Counted from the stretch's first letter, positions 36,568-54,390 are shown. The stretch: DNA of 64,000 nucleotides from Adineta vaga (GCA_021613535.1 CP075495.1:14446001-14510000), one strand, 5' to 3'. The notes: generated from the sequence alone by a model not told the origin. Numbers and translations: made by a program.

Positions 36568-37092
36568 ATGAGTAAATCGAGCGCAAATTTTGGAGGTACC
36601 GTTGGTTGGGATGAACATACCGTCATTGGTAAGATACGATTTTAATTCAAATGAAATGATTATATTTGATTTGAATTGATAGGTAAACGTGCACCACGTG
36701 CTGGGGAATTAAAAACTGAATCAGCTATTGCCGCTGCTCAACGTGCTGGCGTCGCTATAGATACATCGAAAAAATTTGCTGCTGGTAACAATAAACAACA
36801 TGAAGCAGCGAAAAATACTGCTGCATTAGATCGTGAAACTGAAGAATTACATCATAATCGAGTTGAAAAAGATGTTTCACGTGCCATGCAACAAGCCCGA
36901 ATTGCTAAAGAATGGACTCAAGCAGATTTAGCACGCAATGTCAATGAGAAACAACAAGTTATTAATGAATATGAACAAGGCAAAGCAATACCAAATCAAC
37001 AAGTATTAAGCAAATTGGAACGAGCTTTAGGAGTTAAATTACGTGGAAAAGATGTTGGTGAACCATTAGCTGCTGGACCAAAAAAGAAATAA
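36568..37092 (+). CDS. EDF1: Multiprotein bridging factor 1 (EDF1 homologue)
   Basis: Two exons, 36568-36628 and 36683-37092, 54-nt intron; 156 aa. The N-terminal MBF1 domain (GWDEHTVIGKRAP) is followed by a Cro/C1-type helix-turn-helix at about residues 85-140 (ARIAKEWTQADLARNVNEK, QVINEYEQGKAIPNQQVLSKLERALG) and a basic tail. It is a conserved transcription coactivator that also binds collided ribosomes. Length is normal. First of four closely spaced + strand genes. Confidence 0.96.
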
Positions 37093-37341
37093 GACATCAA
37101 ATATTGTGATTTGAACCGTTCAAGTTTCTTTTTCTTGCTCGTCCTGTAAAATTATCCATTCTTTCATTTTGGACTTTCTTTTTTTCGTGATGTTCCGTTT
37201 GCTTCTTCTTCTTGTTCAGTAAAATTGCAAAGAAAGATAAATATTTCTTCTAAATATCAAGTCTTACTTTGTAGATCGATTTTGTTTTCAAAAAAAGAAA
37301 AAGAAAAACAAACGATAGTCTTTCTTTGATATGTTCTAAAC

Positions 37342-37812
37342 ATGGATCCAGCTGATGATTTAAAAGCTTTTGAACGTCGAATGATTGAAATCATTTCTAC
37401 TGTTCAACCATCAACATGGCGTTGGCGAATTCTATTATTCATTCTTATTCTAACTAATCTCATTACATTTTCGAATTTAATTAGTCATTTAATGTATTCA
37501 TCTTTTGCGAAATCGTCAATTACAACTACATCAACCGAATTCTTCTCAACACAAATCATCGATGTTAATCATTCGAAATCTTATTTCTCAATATTTCTTT
37601 CAAATATCCTTCGAAATGATATTTCCTTTGTCATTTCATTTAGTTTATTACTTTTTGCATTTCTATATGGTATTCATAATAAAATATCAACATCATCAAC
37701 TATTATTACGCGAATTCGTTCGATTCTAGCTGATTATAATATGTCATGTGATTCTGATGGTCGTTTGATATTAAAACCACGTCCAACAATGTATTTCAAT
37801 GGAGGATCTTGA
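37342..37812 (+). CDS. CNEP1R1: Nuclear envelope phosphatase regulatory subunit 1 (TMEM188-like)
   Basis: Single exon, 156 aa. Matches the family pattern: EDLKAFERR-like start (DDLKAFERRMIEII), QPSTWRWRILL leading into TM1, a second membrane segment (FVISFSLLLFAFLYGIH), then SILADYNMSCDSDGRLILKPRP near the end. The protein partners the CTDNEP1 phosphatase, which activates lipin at the nuclear envelope/ER. It is about 30 aa longer than the vertebrate protein, because of an expanded loop between the two membrane segments. It starts 250 nt after MBF1 stops. Confidence 0.93.
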   Translation: MDPADDLKAFERRMIEIISTVQPSTWRWRILLFILILTNLITFSNLISHLMYSSFAKSSITTTSTEFFSTQIIDVNHSKSYFSIFLSNILRNDISFVISFSLLLFAFLYGIHNKISTSSTIITRIRSILADYNMSCDSDGRLILKPRPTMYFNGGS

Positions 37813-38259
37813 TAATCTCAATTGTTCGACTATTTGAACAATTATTTCGATATGATATAATTAGTATTTTATATAAATTATTATAGTTTTTGTTTTTATT
37901 TTGAAAGAAAAAATAATAATATAAAGATTGAATTATAATTATTGAAATCAGTCTAAAACAACAACATGAAGAAGAAGAACAACAACAACAACTACAAACT
38001 TTTTAGTAATGTAAGTGACTAAAATATCTTGAGAAGTTTGTATTGAATCACATGTGGAATTTCTTTTGAACATAGTAACTCGTACATTATTTCATGAGAT
38101 AATAAACATTGAATTCGATCTTTCTTGTATAATTATTCATATAAATATCTAATTACGATCTTTAATATCAAAAGATTTATTATCCTTAAAGAGTAATGAT
38201 ATTATTAGACTTTTTTTTGTTCTATTTCAGATAAAATTTATCATTGGTATGAGATTAGA
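37813..38259. other. Short intergenic stretch, no gene seen
   Basis: AT-rich; includes a CAACAACAA tract near 37980 and an acceptor-like ctatttcag about 30 nt before the next start. Confidence 0.55.
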
Positions 38260-39584
38260 ATGAGTTCAAATGAATTAATCGATAGAAAATATTATTGTTT
38301 ATATGTTGGTAATTTATCTTCTGATATACGTCGGAAAGAACTATGTCAATATCTTGAACAATATGGTCAAGTTGATCAATGTCAATTGTTTGAAGCGAAT
38401 TATCGACGATGGAGTTGTTTTGCATTTGTTCTTATGAATACACCGGATTCGATCAATCAATTGATGGCAACACGACCACATTTTCTTGATAATCGCCGGT
38501 TTGATTTGTAATTCGATTTGATTTGTTTGTTTATTGGATTACATTTAGATTGTATTTAAAACGTGAATTACCGGAACAATGTTCGAATAAAATTGAACAT
38601 TTTATTACGTCAGAAAATGTTTTAATTCAATTCAAATCAAAACAAAATCAAGAAATTAATGAACCTGATTTTAATGAAGAAAATATCCGAACATATTTTC
38701 AAACATATGGAAAAATTTTAAATTTATGTCTTTTAAAAAATCATCGATGTGTTATTGAATATAATGATTACGGTAAATACGTTCATTCTATTATTTCAAC
38801 CATCATACAAAACCAGAATAACAAATAAAATGTGAAACTCACAGCGGTTCAAAGGAGAAAAACACCTTCTGCTTTCTCAGATCGTATGAACTGCAAGGAA
38901 CCGATTTTCCCCCCTTGAACCAGTCTTTAGTAATGCTCTGTTTATAAGATAGATGGGAGGTCAAAATTATCCAACTGAAAACTTACACTCATTGATCTTT
39001 CTTAAAAAAAACTATTTGCAATTTTCTCGAAATATACATTGTATCAATCGTCTATTAGTTTCTTTTTCAAAACCATTGAACTTTATTTAGATTCTGTCGA
39101 TTGTATTCTTCTCGATTCTCCACATTATTTTAATTCTCACGAACTTCAAATTGAGAAATATTATGCTACAGAACAATTGAAACATCTCGAACGAATGTTT
39201 ATAACACAACCCGAAACGCCTGATTGCGGTAATGGTGAAGATGATGAACATGCTGAACATGTTTTACGATCTCGTCGATATTTAACTATGCGTATACGTT
39301 TATTAAAAGATTGTATTTTATCTATAAATATTTCGAATGAAATCAAATTGGAAACAATTCAACGTGGTTTTCAAATGACAATGAATCGACGTAAAGAATT
39401 ATTAGAAGAAATTCAACAATTAAATAAACAATGTCAAATATTACATGAAAAAAATCAATCAATGAAAGAAATGAATGAAACTCGTTTAGAAACAAATCAA
39501 AATTTAGAAAAAACTTATCAAGAACAGATTGACAAAGAAAAAGCGAAACAAAATGAATGGAAGAAAAGAATGCAAACGTTATAA
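38260..39584 (+). CDS. Two-RRM RNA-binding protein with C-terminal coiled coil
   Basis: Three exons, 38260-38507, 38549-38772 and 39091-39584; 321 aa. RRM1 (about 12-85) has RNP2 YCLYVGNLS and an RNP1-like WSCFAFVLM. A linker leads to RRM2 (about 112-175) with IRTYFQTYGKILNLCLL and HRCVIEYNDYDSVD. The last third is charged and helical, with a long coiled coil (about 245-320: LLEEIQQLNKQCQILHEKNQ). The RRM-RRM-coiled-coil order recalls DBHS proteins (NONO/PSPC1), but the RRM sequences do not clearly match and no NOPS segment was recognised. Function beyond RNA binding is unknown. The 318-nt second intron carries an inverted repeat. Confidence 0.75.
38846..38921 (+). repeat. Intronic inverted repeat, possible structured RNA
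   Basis: GGTTCAAAGG (38846-38855) and CCCCTTGAACC (38911-38921) can pair with one or two mismatches and enclose about 55 nt. The stretch is much richer in G+C than the surrounding intron. No C/D or H/ACA box pair was convincingly identified, and it is not a tRNA. Confidence 0.35.
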
Positions 39585-39880
39585 ACAAAACAAAGAAGAA
39601 GAGAAAACGTTCTTTCTTCATTCAATATAATACTTCACATTAATTTATTTCGTTGTCTGTACTTTATGTCAGATGTATATTTTTTTTTTCTTGACCAAAG
39701 AGAAATATCAATCAGAAATTGTGTAGATTAATTCCTATGTTTCATTCAAGTATTGATTCTTCGATGAAAAAACTAAAGATTGAATTTCAATAGTTAATAA
39801 TTCTTTTGGAAATGATAGTACGAGAGATTTGTTTTATGTATTGATGTGCTTTTAGACACGTTTTGTAAAGATACATATCG

Positions 39881-41234
39881 ATGGAACAGATTCGTTTACG
39901 TGATTTAAGACGAATCTTTCAAAATAAATATGTTGTTTCCATGGGTGATTCGAATATGCGTTCAATTTATAAAGATTTTATTCTTCTTCTACAAGAAGAA
40001 AAAGAATTGAGTGATGCAGATCGAAAAGCAGGTGGAAATAAAGAATCAATTTGTGGTAAATGTTTTCAACTCATATTTTTTTGAACAATTAATCAAACAA
40101 ATCTATATTGATTTAGGTGATACGTTATTAGAAGGTGGAGTTTATAAAAGTTTAGCAAGCGGAATTGAATATGAAGAAAAACGTATCTTCCTAGCCAATA
40201 TATTTCTTGTGAAATTTATTTTTTTAACACGGTAATTCATAGAGAAATTCGTTGTTTTCATTTGAAATCTGATTTAGATGTCTAAATGATGTTGTTACAC
40301 GAACATTTGATGAATTCCAACGAGATACAGAAAAACCGGATCTAGTTGTTATCAATAGTACTCTATGGGATATTAGGTAAGATGAGTTTTATTGGAATTA
40401 TAAGTGAAAACAATAAACTACGTTTTCTAATAGTCGTTATGGTGCAAATGGTGAAGCTGATTTTAAAAGAAATCTTCCCATCTGTTTTGATGAATTACGT
40501 GCAGCAACATCACCGACGACGATTATTCTATGGCTTACAGCTCTTCCTATATCTGCTGAACCAAGTGCTGCTGTATTTGATGAAAAATGTCTTGATCTGA
40601 ATTTGACGAAATTTCAATTGAGAAATTTTGTTTTGTTTCTTTTATTTCAGATCGACCTGAAAACAAATATTGGCGAACACAATTTCTTCATATCAATGCA
40701 TATTCAGCTGAATTAGCTAAGAAAAAGAATTGCGAAGTTCTTGATGTTCATTATTTATTTCGTCAACATCCAGATCTGCGCGATACAGATGGATGTCATT
40801 GGAATTCACATGGACATCGATTGATCACATCTTTTATGTAAGTATATTTCATATCCGACAACTTTTAGAGAGAGAAAAAAAACAAATAAATGAATGATTC
40901 TAAATTGTTTTAAAGTGCACAAACTGTCTCTCTTATTTGGCATGTACCTTATCTTGATCGTACGGTTATTGAACATAAAGAACGTGAACTTCATGGAATA
41001 TGTCATCGAAAAATTACTGAAGAAAATGAAAGTTCAGCTGCAATGATTCTTACGGGAGAAAATACTGATGGTATAAGTGATTTTAATCTGAATGTTTATC
41101 TTGCTGATCATATACCAGAAAAAAATGAAAATCGAAATGAACAATTTCCTGAACGAGTTGGTGCAATTATTGAACAAATGAGTGAAACAGATCGAAGAAT
41201 CCTTAATCTTATGGATTATTATGAAAAACTTTAA
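39881..41234 (+). CDS. PCED1: PC-esterase domain protein (FAM113/PCED1-like)
   Basis: Six exons: 39881-40055, 40117-40231, 40278-40376, 40434-40588, 40651-40837, 40916-41234; 349 aa. GDSL/SGNH-type motifs: YVVSMGDSN near residue 18-25 with the nucleophile Ser about 24, VINSTLWDIS in the middle, and TDGCHWNSHGHR, which carries the catalytic Asp-x-x-His. The PC-esterase family is thought to modify acyl groups on glycoconjugates; animal PCED1 substrates are not established. The fourth intron starts at a poor donor (T-GTCTTG), the only GT that keeps frame with the well-conserved next exon. Fourth gene of the + strand run. AATAAA about 120 nt after the stop. Confidence 0.85.
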
Positions 41235-41589
41235 AAAGAATTGCTTTGTTTTTTGTTTATTTGTACAATTGAATGGATTAGTTGTCAGATATACTTAATA
41301 TTTTCTCTTTTTTTTCTTTTGTTATGAAATTTGTTTATGTTATGAAAAGATGAAATAAAACAATGCTTGTTGATTTACTAAATATGAATTCGTTGTTTTT
41401 CATGGTAAGTTGTACCGATATAAATTGCCTTTTGAATTCGCTTTACATGTTGATTATTTATTTTAAATGAATGCGTACGATAGCATAAAAGAAAGAAATG
41501 AAAAGATAATGAAGGAATAGGGTACTAGTACAACATCTTGACGATAGAATATATAATTATGATATGAAAATATAGAATTAAGTTATGTT
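41235..41589. other. Intergenic between convergent genes
   Basis: 3' flanks only; AATAAA at about 41353 serves the + strand gene. Confidence 0.6.
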
Positions 41590-42573
41590 CTAAACATGTG
41601 TGTCATGAATTACATGTAGTACAGTATGAGCTTGAACTACTTTTGATTCTGGTGAAACACGTTGTCCAACTAATCTTCTATAATATCTTACAAATGCAAA
41701 TTTGCAATCTTTACGAAAGCTTTTTGCTACAGTAAAATAAATATAGAATGCTGATGTAGGATTCAGATAGATCAGAAGTGAACCACCAATAAAAGTTAAA
41801 AATGTTTCAATTTGTTGTCGTTCGCTAGATTTTGGTTGTCCATCTGTAACAGCACGATAAAGTGTCATTGTTGGATATAATCCTGTGGTAATGACATAAA
41901 TAATCACTTGACTTACTAACATAATCATGAATGCATTATCACGTTTTGTATTCACTCCAACAGCATTCAATCGTACAAGAAGTTCAAGACGATATCGCAT
42001 GGTTAATAAACTAAAAATTGACATTAACAATGGTGGAAGAATACCAGCAACAATAACTGAATAGAATGCATAGATGACATCATTTAAGCCTGGCATGTAA
42101 CATCGATTTTGAATAAAATTCTGTAAGAAAACGATGTGTAATGTTAAAAGAGGCCAAATAAATATATGTGCAATGATCAATCGAATAGCTAATTTTGGTA
42201 CACAAAATGAACGAAGTCGAATAGAACGTGAACATAATGCATATCGATCAAAACAAGCAAATACCATCAATGATCGACCTATCATTAAGAGTGTATGAAT
42301 TGTATATAATCGAAGCTTACAATAGATAAAAGAATAAGTTGCTGGATCGATATTATTTAAAGTATAGAGTGATGGACAAATACCCCAAATAATACTGAGA
42401 ATATTGATAACAGATGCTGCAAGAAGATAGAGAGAACAAGAATTACGAAGTGAATCCTTTCGAGTAAACATATATACATTGATAAGATTTCCGAATACAC
42501 CAAATGCCAAGAATGTACTCATTATGTATCTAACCATCCATTCACGGATATCTGTTAACGACGGAGAACTCAT
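41590..42573 (-). CDS. Rhodopsin-like (class A) GPCR
   Basis: Single exon, 327 aa, seven hydrophobic segments. TM1 GVFGNLINVYMF has the conserved Gly-Asn. Cys85 and the loop-2 Cys (NRCYMPG) can form the usual disulfide. TM3 ends in FDRYALC, a proper DRY motif at 109-111. TM7 carries NPTSAFY, a variant of NPxxY. Basic short C-tail. Resembles peptide-type invertebrate receptors of the kind often expanded in rotifers and other lophotrochozoans. Ligand unknown. It is not close to the GPCR at 18.3-19.4 kb. Confidence 0.82.
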   Translation of the reverse strand: MSSPSLTDIREWMVRYIMSTFLAFGVFGNLINVYMFTRKDSLRNSCSLYLLAASVINILSIIWGICPSLYTLNNIDPATYSFIYCKLRLYTIHTLLMIGRSLMVFACFDRYALCSRSIRLRSFCVPKLAIRLIIAHIFIWPLLTLHIVFLQNFIQNRCYMPGLNDVIYAFYSVIVAGILPPLLMSIFSLLTMRYRLELLVRLNAVGVNTKRDNAFMIMLVSQVIIYVITTGLYPTMTLYRAVTDGQPKSSERQQIETFLTFIGGSLLIYLNPTSAFYIYFTVAKSFRKDCKFAFVRYYRRLVGQRVSPESKVVQAHTVLHVIHDTHV

Positions 42574-43773
42574 ATCTACACCTCAGTATACTTGACAATA
42601 AATTGAATGAATCAGAATATAACCGACTATATAATATTTCATTATGATATTGTTATTTTTAGTTCTGTAGATCCTCCGTATTATTTACAGACATATTAAT
42701 GAAATGAAAAATTCTTTATCTCATTATAACAACCTAGTGAGATATAGAAAGGTCAGATTAAGATAATATTCTAATCTTCTGCGAGCAATACGAATATTCA
42801 TTCGCTTGGAAATGAAATATATCACTTCAATTTTTATAATTAATATAGTAGTAGTGGTAGAGAAACATAAGTAATAGTTAATCACATTCGAGTCAATTAT
42901 TAATTGAAAAAAGTAGATCACTTATCAATTTCAAAACAATAGATATTTATAAACTTTAATCAAAACTAAATTATTTTGACATTTCTCAATTTCTTTGAAA
43001 GAATTCTTTCATACTTTAATTGACATTGATAGTCACGTATAAAGGATACTCTCTGTACACATTTAGTATCAAAAAGATAATTAGAAGATTATGAAATCAA
43101 GAATCATCGGTAATTGCATCTTCATATTCTTGAATATTTTTATCAATATTTGATTGAAGTTCTAAATTTAACCTTGAAAGAAATGATTTCAAATACTCAT
43201 CTATTCAATTATATGCTTCAAGTGCTATGAAGAGTAATACGCACTAGGGCTGTATGAGGATAAGAATGTTAGCATGTCAAAAAAAAAAGAAGTTGGGTTC
43301 AACTTTTTCACACGATACCTGCGGGCAAACGCTTCCGGTTATTACAAGTATAATGTATTGAAATGTGTTGGATATGCGCACTCAAAATCATCCGTGTATT
43401 GACTTGCATATATCTTTGCTCGTTTGTTTCATAAACAGCAAGTATTATCTTCTGATTGTCTTCGTATTTATTCCTCTTACTTTTATGATGAAAACAAGTG
43501 TCGACTTTTTTTAGAACAAGATCTTTCTAATGTATAAAAGTTATTACCGAGAACTGTCATTATTTGAACATTCCATTGACAGAAAACATATGTAATAATC
43601 TCCCGATGTACATATACACAATGTAAACATTTTTTCAATTGTTTTATTCGAATAATTAGTCTTTAATAGTTTTTTTTTATATTATTTGTCAAGAAAAAGA
43701 TGATTACTTTGAAAAGCAACTCAAAGAACAAGGCTATAAAACAGATGACATTGGCCGTGAGGAGTGACAACAA
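42574..43773. other. 1.2-kb gene-free divergent spacer
   Basis: Lies between the GPCR (-) and the protease (+), so holds both promoters. Most is AT-rich; 43288-43345 is a GC-richer island described in the findings. Confidence 0.5.
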
Positions 43774-43854
43774 ATGAAAAAGAACAAATATACCGTAAAA
43801 AACGAAATAAAATCAACGTCATTCTATTCAGAGTTTCTTTTTTCGTTGTCATCA

Positions 43855-44979
43855 ATGATGTTCTCTCCTGTGATTTTATTCATTGGACTCTTCATTTTTC
43901 AATTAAAAATGTCAAGAATTGATTCTTGTGATCGTACAGTAACATGTGGTTGTTCAGATAAATCGGAATTGAAATCAAAAATTATCGGTGGACAAACTGT
44001 TCGAACACGAATTTGGAGTTGGGTTGTATCTATTCGTGTTGGAAATCGTTTTCAATGTGCAGGATCAATTCTAACAAGTTCATGGATTTTAACAGCAGCA
44101 CATTGTTTTTCATTTGCTAATCATTTAGGAGAAAATATCATTGAAATTGATCCTTCTCTTGTCACTATACATGCCGGTTCAAATAATCGACTTGAAGAAA
44201 ATCAATATCGTCGAGCAATCGAAATTTTTCATCATCCACAATTTGATTCATCAACTTATCTCAATGATATTGCTCTAATTAAAGTATCTTCACCTTTTGA
44301 TATGACTGATATTACAATAGGTCAAATATGTTTACCAAATTTATCTTCAAATGAATATCCACTTGTGAATACTTCCGTATGTAATTGAAAAGAAATATGT
44401 TCAACACATGCTTTTAGATTTATTTTCTTCGTTAGGTCGTTGCCGTTGGATGGGGTAGAGTATGGCAAAATGGACCTGAATCATTCACATTACAACAAGT
44501 CATTTTGAAAGCTGTTGGTCATAAACAATCTAGCTGTTCGTCTTTAATTTTCAATCCGTCAAAGCAATTCTGCGCTGGTGTAGAAAATAGTCAAAAAGGT
44601 AATGATATGATTTATTCAATAAACGACACGAAATCTTCTTCGTTTTTCAGATACATGTCAAGGTGATTCGGGTGGACCTTTGATGAGTTTTACAACTAGT
44701 CATCAATGGGTTATTGTTGGTTTAACATCCTATGGTTTCGGATGTGCAATTCCAAAATATTCTGGTGTCTATACACGTGTTATAGCCTATCTAGATTGGA
44801 TTAATCAATTCATTAATACTACAGATATTTCATTATATCCTAATTCTTCAACAGCTTATACTCTCTATAACGATGGTGATATCGAATGGATACTTAATCA
44901 TTCTTTTCATCGTTCCATATCTCTGTATTTACTTACAATTCTAATGATATTCTTATTCTTTAAATTAAATTCTGTCTAA
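43855..44979 (+). CDS. Trypsin-like serine protease with C-terminal hydrophobic tail
   Basis: Exons 43855-44376, 44436-44598 and 44651-44979; 337 aa. ATG 43855 is preferred over 43774 because an acceptor (attctattcag) ends 13 nt upstream and the protein then starts with a signal peptide ([17 protein letters not shown]). S1 family: activation site IIGGQT, His about 83 (TAAHC), Asp about 138 (YLNDIALI), Ser about 235 (CQGDSGGP). The residue six before the Ser is Asp, the chymotrypsin-189 position, so cleavage after Lys/Arg is expected. After the domain come a Thr/Asn-rich linker and [16 protein letters not shown] at the very end, like a GPI-anchored prostasin/testisin-type enzyme. All residues for activity are present. 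Confidence 0.9.
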
Positions 44980-45181
44980 ATTGATCGTTGTTCAAAACAA
45001 CTCAAAAAGATAATTTTGCATTCAATTAGTTTCATATTCAAGGAAGAAAAAAGAATACGAAAAATGCTCTCACCTCCATACATAGACATATATATATATA
45101 TTTAGACTGCAAAAAAGAAACAATGACTAAAATATTGATAGAAAAAAAAACATATAGTATAAAAAAGTGACAAACATACAA

Positions 45182-50503
<5,322 letters not shown>

Positions 50504-53500
50504 TGTGATATAGATTGAAGAGATCTATGAAATCTTTTGTTATTTATCTAAAATGATAACAAGAATAAATGGCAGGATGAAATATCGATTGACTAGTACA
50601 GATGTTCTAATATTCTTTCATTGAAAACATCTGAAAGACCTAATATATAAAGTGTAAAACAACTGTTGTGGAAAGTATTCGGTATCAAACATTCTCAGAA
50701 AAGAAAACGTCAATATTTGCCACTCATAAAGAATATTATTATTTCTTTCTGATAATTTGTCGCTTAGTGTGTCAACAACATCGATTGACATTTTGTAGTC
50801 AAAAGAAGAAAACATCGTTTTTTCTCGATATCTCGAAGTTCAAATATATCAATGTTAGCTATATTCACAGTATGGGTCAACTGTTCTTTCTTTGGCTGAT
50901 CTCATAAAAACAACGTATCTGATAGAATAAGAAAAGAAAGAAGAGAGAGAGAGAGAAATCGAAGAAAAGATGCGCTACTAGTCAACGTAGAATACTATCA
51001 TTATTTATTTCAGCTGCTGTTTTTATCTCTTTCCTGTTGATACGATCTGCTTCTACTGCTTTCACTGAATATATGGAGTAGCTGGAATGATGATATTCTC
51101 TGTGAAGAAAAAAAGCAAAGAAGAAGAAGAAGAAGAAGAAGAAGAAGCAGAGGATAAGGAAAAAAAAGATATTTATACGTCGTTAGAAGACGAAGAAATG
51201 ATAAAGAGAAGAATATAAACAATTACTTTGAACAGTATTTAGTAGTATAAGCTTACTTATCTTATTCTTCTTATTGATTGCTTTGAACAGTGCGACTTAC
51301 TATATATATATATATAGATATATGACTTGATCAATTCTCAACTATTTCCTTTTCTTTTTCTCTTCGGAGAAATATATGATACATACATTCTTTAACTAAC
51401 AAATGAAATATTACCATCACGATCTAGCAGATACAAAAAAAAAGAAAGTATTTTATAATTATATTACATGCCTTTCGTAATCAAATCGTGTTTTATTAGT
51501 AATGGTCGATTTTTCTCTTTAGTAAATAAATAACTTGTTATTCTCAATTTAAAGTTGTTTAGAAAGATCTAACCTATCAAATGACTGTAATGGGTATATT
51601 CCTTTCGTCGTCGTTGTTGTCTTCTTCTTCTTCTTCTTTTTTTTGTAATTAGGCGTTTGTTCTGTTTTTGTTTTTATATCTCCTGATAGGTTTGATGAAT
51701 AATCGCGGATATTAGAGAAGAAAACGACGTCATAGGAGAAAGGAAAGAAGAACAATTCATCGAGGATAAATACTGATATCTAAATGTCGACAAGCTGTCA
51801 CCCACCATTCGATCACAATCAATATTATTTAATTTCAAGGATAAATACACAGATGATGTCTATTAAAAGAGTAAATCGTTGCTTTTTCAGACAAAATCAT
51901 TTCCATTTTCGAACATTTCTTTCTTTAATGATCTTTTTCTACATTTGTAATAAGAAGAATATTAGTATTATTTAACCTTGTTAGGTCGATCCAATTACGT
52001 CTATTCATCTTCTTACGACATAAGCATATCATTCCACATGGTCTTCGATAGTTGCTCAATGATAACAGTTACCCTCTGGCTATCTCGTAATAATATTTTC
52101 CTTGTTGACAAGTTTACAATGTGATGAAAGTTAGAAATATTAAGTATACGATTAGGATCATTAATTTCCTTCTATCGATGAAAAACTCATATTTTAAACA
52201 AATCTTATCTCTGTCTGTCGATAAGAAGATAGTCAGATATGTTCATTCAAGTATTTATTTGTTTATAAATCCATCAAATCAAACGACATGATTCTCTTCT
52301 TCATTGATTTCATACGAAATGATTATTTGAAAAAAAGAGAATTTAGTCAAATACTTACTCAAACAACACCATGAAGATTGAAGTATTGTATATGAAATAG
52401 AATCGCGTGTCTTTTCATATCGATAAGAAATTTTAACAATAAATAACTATCGAACATGAATGACTCGGACTTTTTTTTTATTACTAGAAATATATTATTC
52501 TTAAGTTCGATATTTCTTCAATGACGTTTACTGCACGATAAAAATGGACTTCTTATTTCTTGTACTGATTGAAAGAGAAAATTCTGTGATATAATAATAG
52601 ACATTGCATACACGATAGTTAAATATATAGAATTTATTATTATGTTCAACTACAGTAATTCTAACATACCATTCAACATGACAAATCGAAAAAAAAGTTT
52701 TCGATTATTCTTACAAAGATATTTTATATCAATGAACAATCCGTGAAAATTATGATATTCTACAAAATATAATGCAAATTGGTAATGTTCGTTTTTATTG
52801 CCATTTACACTATACAAGTTTAGCTTTTTTTGTGTTACTTCTCTATCACCTGAAATATATGTATACGAAAGAAACCATGAAATCTCACAATTATTTTTTT
52901 CTCATTATATGCGAGTCCGATAAAATACGAAGCATTAAGCACAACTGGTTAGAAATAACAAAGAAATTTTTTTCTTTTCATTTCTTTTAATGACTACGTT
53001 CTGCCTTCATTGAAGACGGAGTACATGTTATAATCAGGTGACGACATGAAACTCTATAGGTTTAGTTTCATTTTCTTTCTCATTTTGACATCAGTATTAT
53101 TATCAATATTCAACTGTGAAAGGGTAAAGTATGAACATGGCATAGAATGAGAAAGTTTAATCTTATTCCTTATTGACAATCAATGTAAATAAGAATAAGA
53201 AATATTCCGTAGCAATGTTCTTTTTCACTTGTAATCAAATATTTGTAGTCGTTCTGAAATGCAATTAAAATCATCTCGTTGACATAGAAAAATTAACTTA
53301 CCTTCTGTAAGAACTGACAAAGTTCGATTATATTAAACAGATCACCAAGGAGAATCATTTCTTTGCCTTTTCATGTTGTGTAAATGAATCATTCATATCT
53401 TGTTATTTTCATTATTATTCAATGCTCTATACATTTGATAGAATACAAATACAGATAAATAATCAGACCGTAGCAATAACGATCGTTTTGAATTGAGAAT

Positions 53501-54390
53501 GACTACTTAACAAGTTAGATAATAGGACACTGTCTATTCTTTTAATAAATTTGATGTCTAGGGAAATTCTATATAATACTTAATGAATTAGAATCGTGAT
53601 AGAAATCATAGATTTATTGAAGAAATCTATTTCTAAATGTTAATCTATTTTTCTTCTTGATATTTGAATACTTTTTTATGTAAATTTGTTGAAAGATGAA
53701 TGTTCTTCTTCGTTTTATTAATTTAGAAATTCGAATCAGAAAAGAAATATTATGTGTAAGATGTAACTAAGCAAGAATAATATGAAACTTTTTTTCTCCT
53801 TGTTCTCTCCTAAAGTTGATTTCTTTTCTTTGATGATAAACAAATGAGACGTGAGGGTGTAGAGAAAAAAAGATGACGAAGTGGAGAACTAAGAATGTGA
53901 GAAAAGCTGCAGTTCCAGAATTGACATAGAATTTGGTAATTGATTAATGGAGTTGATCATCTCTGAGAAAACGAGAAAGAATGACATAACGACCTTAAGA
54001 GAAAAGAACAGATTAAAGTCAATGAGAAATAAAGAACATAGTAGAATCAACTAAGAATAGAATGCAAGATCAGTTGAGAACACGACATATATCTTACTCT
54101 GCAGTTTTCGATGCCTATCACTACATACATATGAAGTTAGATAAAGGATTTCTTTATTTGAGATTGGTATTATCATCAACATAACTGAATAATAAATCGT
54201 AAGTTATTCAAAATATTCAATGCAATAGTTTGACATTTCTTGATTACTTGTCGACTGAATTCTATTTTGAAAGAAGACGTACTTTCAAAACGATAGTTGA
54301 TGTAAAAGTAAGAATTCGATTAAAATAATATGTAAACTCTATTCAGATAATTCAAACTTTTGTAATTAAAATCTGTGCTATAAAATCCAT
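50504..54390. other. 3.9-kb gene-free block
   Basis: The longest stretch without a recognisable gene. AAG repeat at 51119-51148, TA repeat at 51301-51316, otherwise AT-rich unique DNA. Frames up to about 79 codons have no domain or splice support. No terminal repeats of a mobile element were noticed. Confidence 0.5.
51119..51148. repeat. AAG trinucleotide microsatellite
   Basis: About ten AAG/GAA units in intergenic DNA. Confidence 0.9.
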
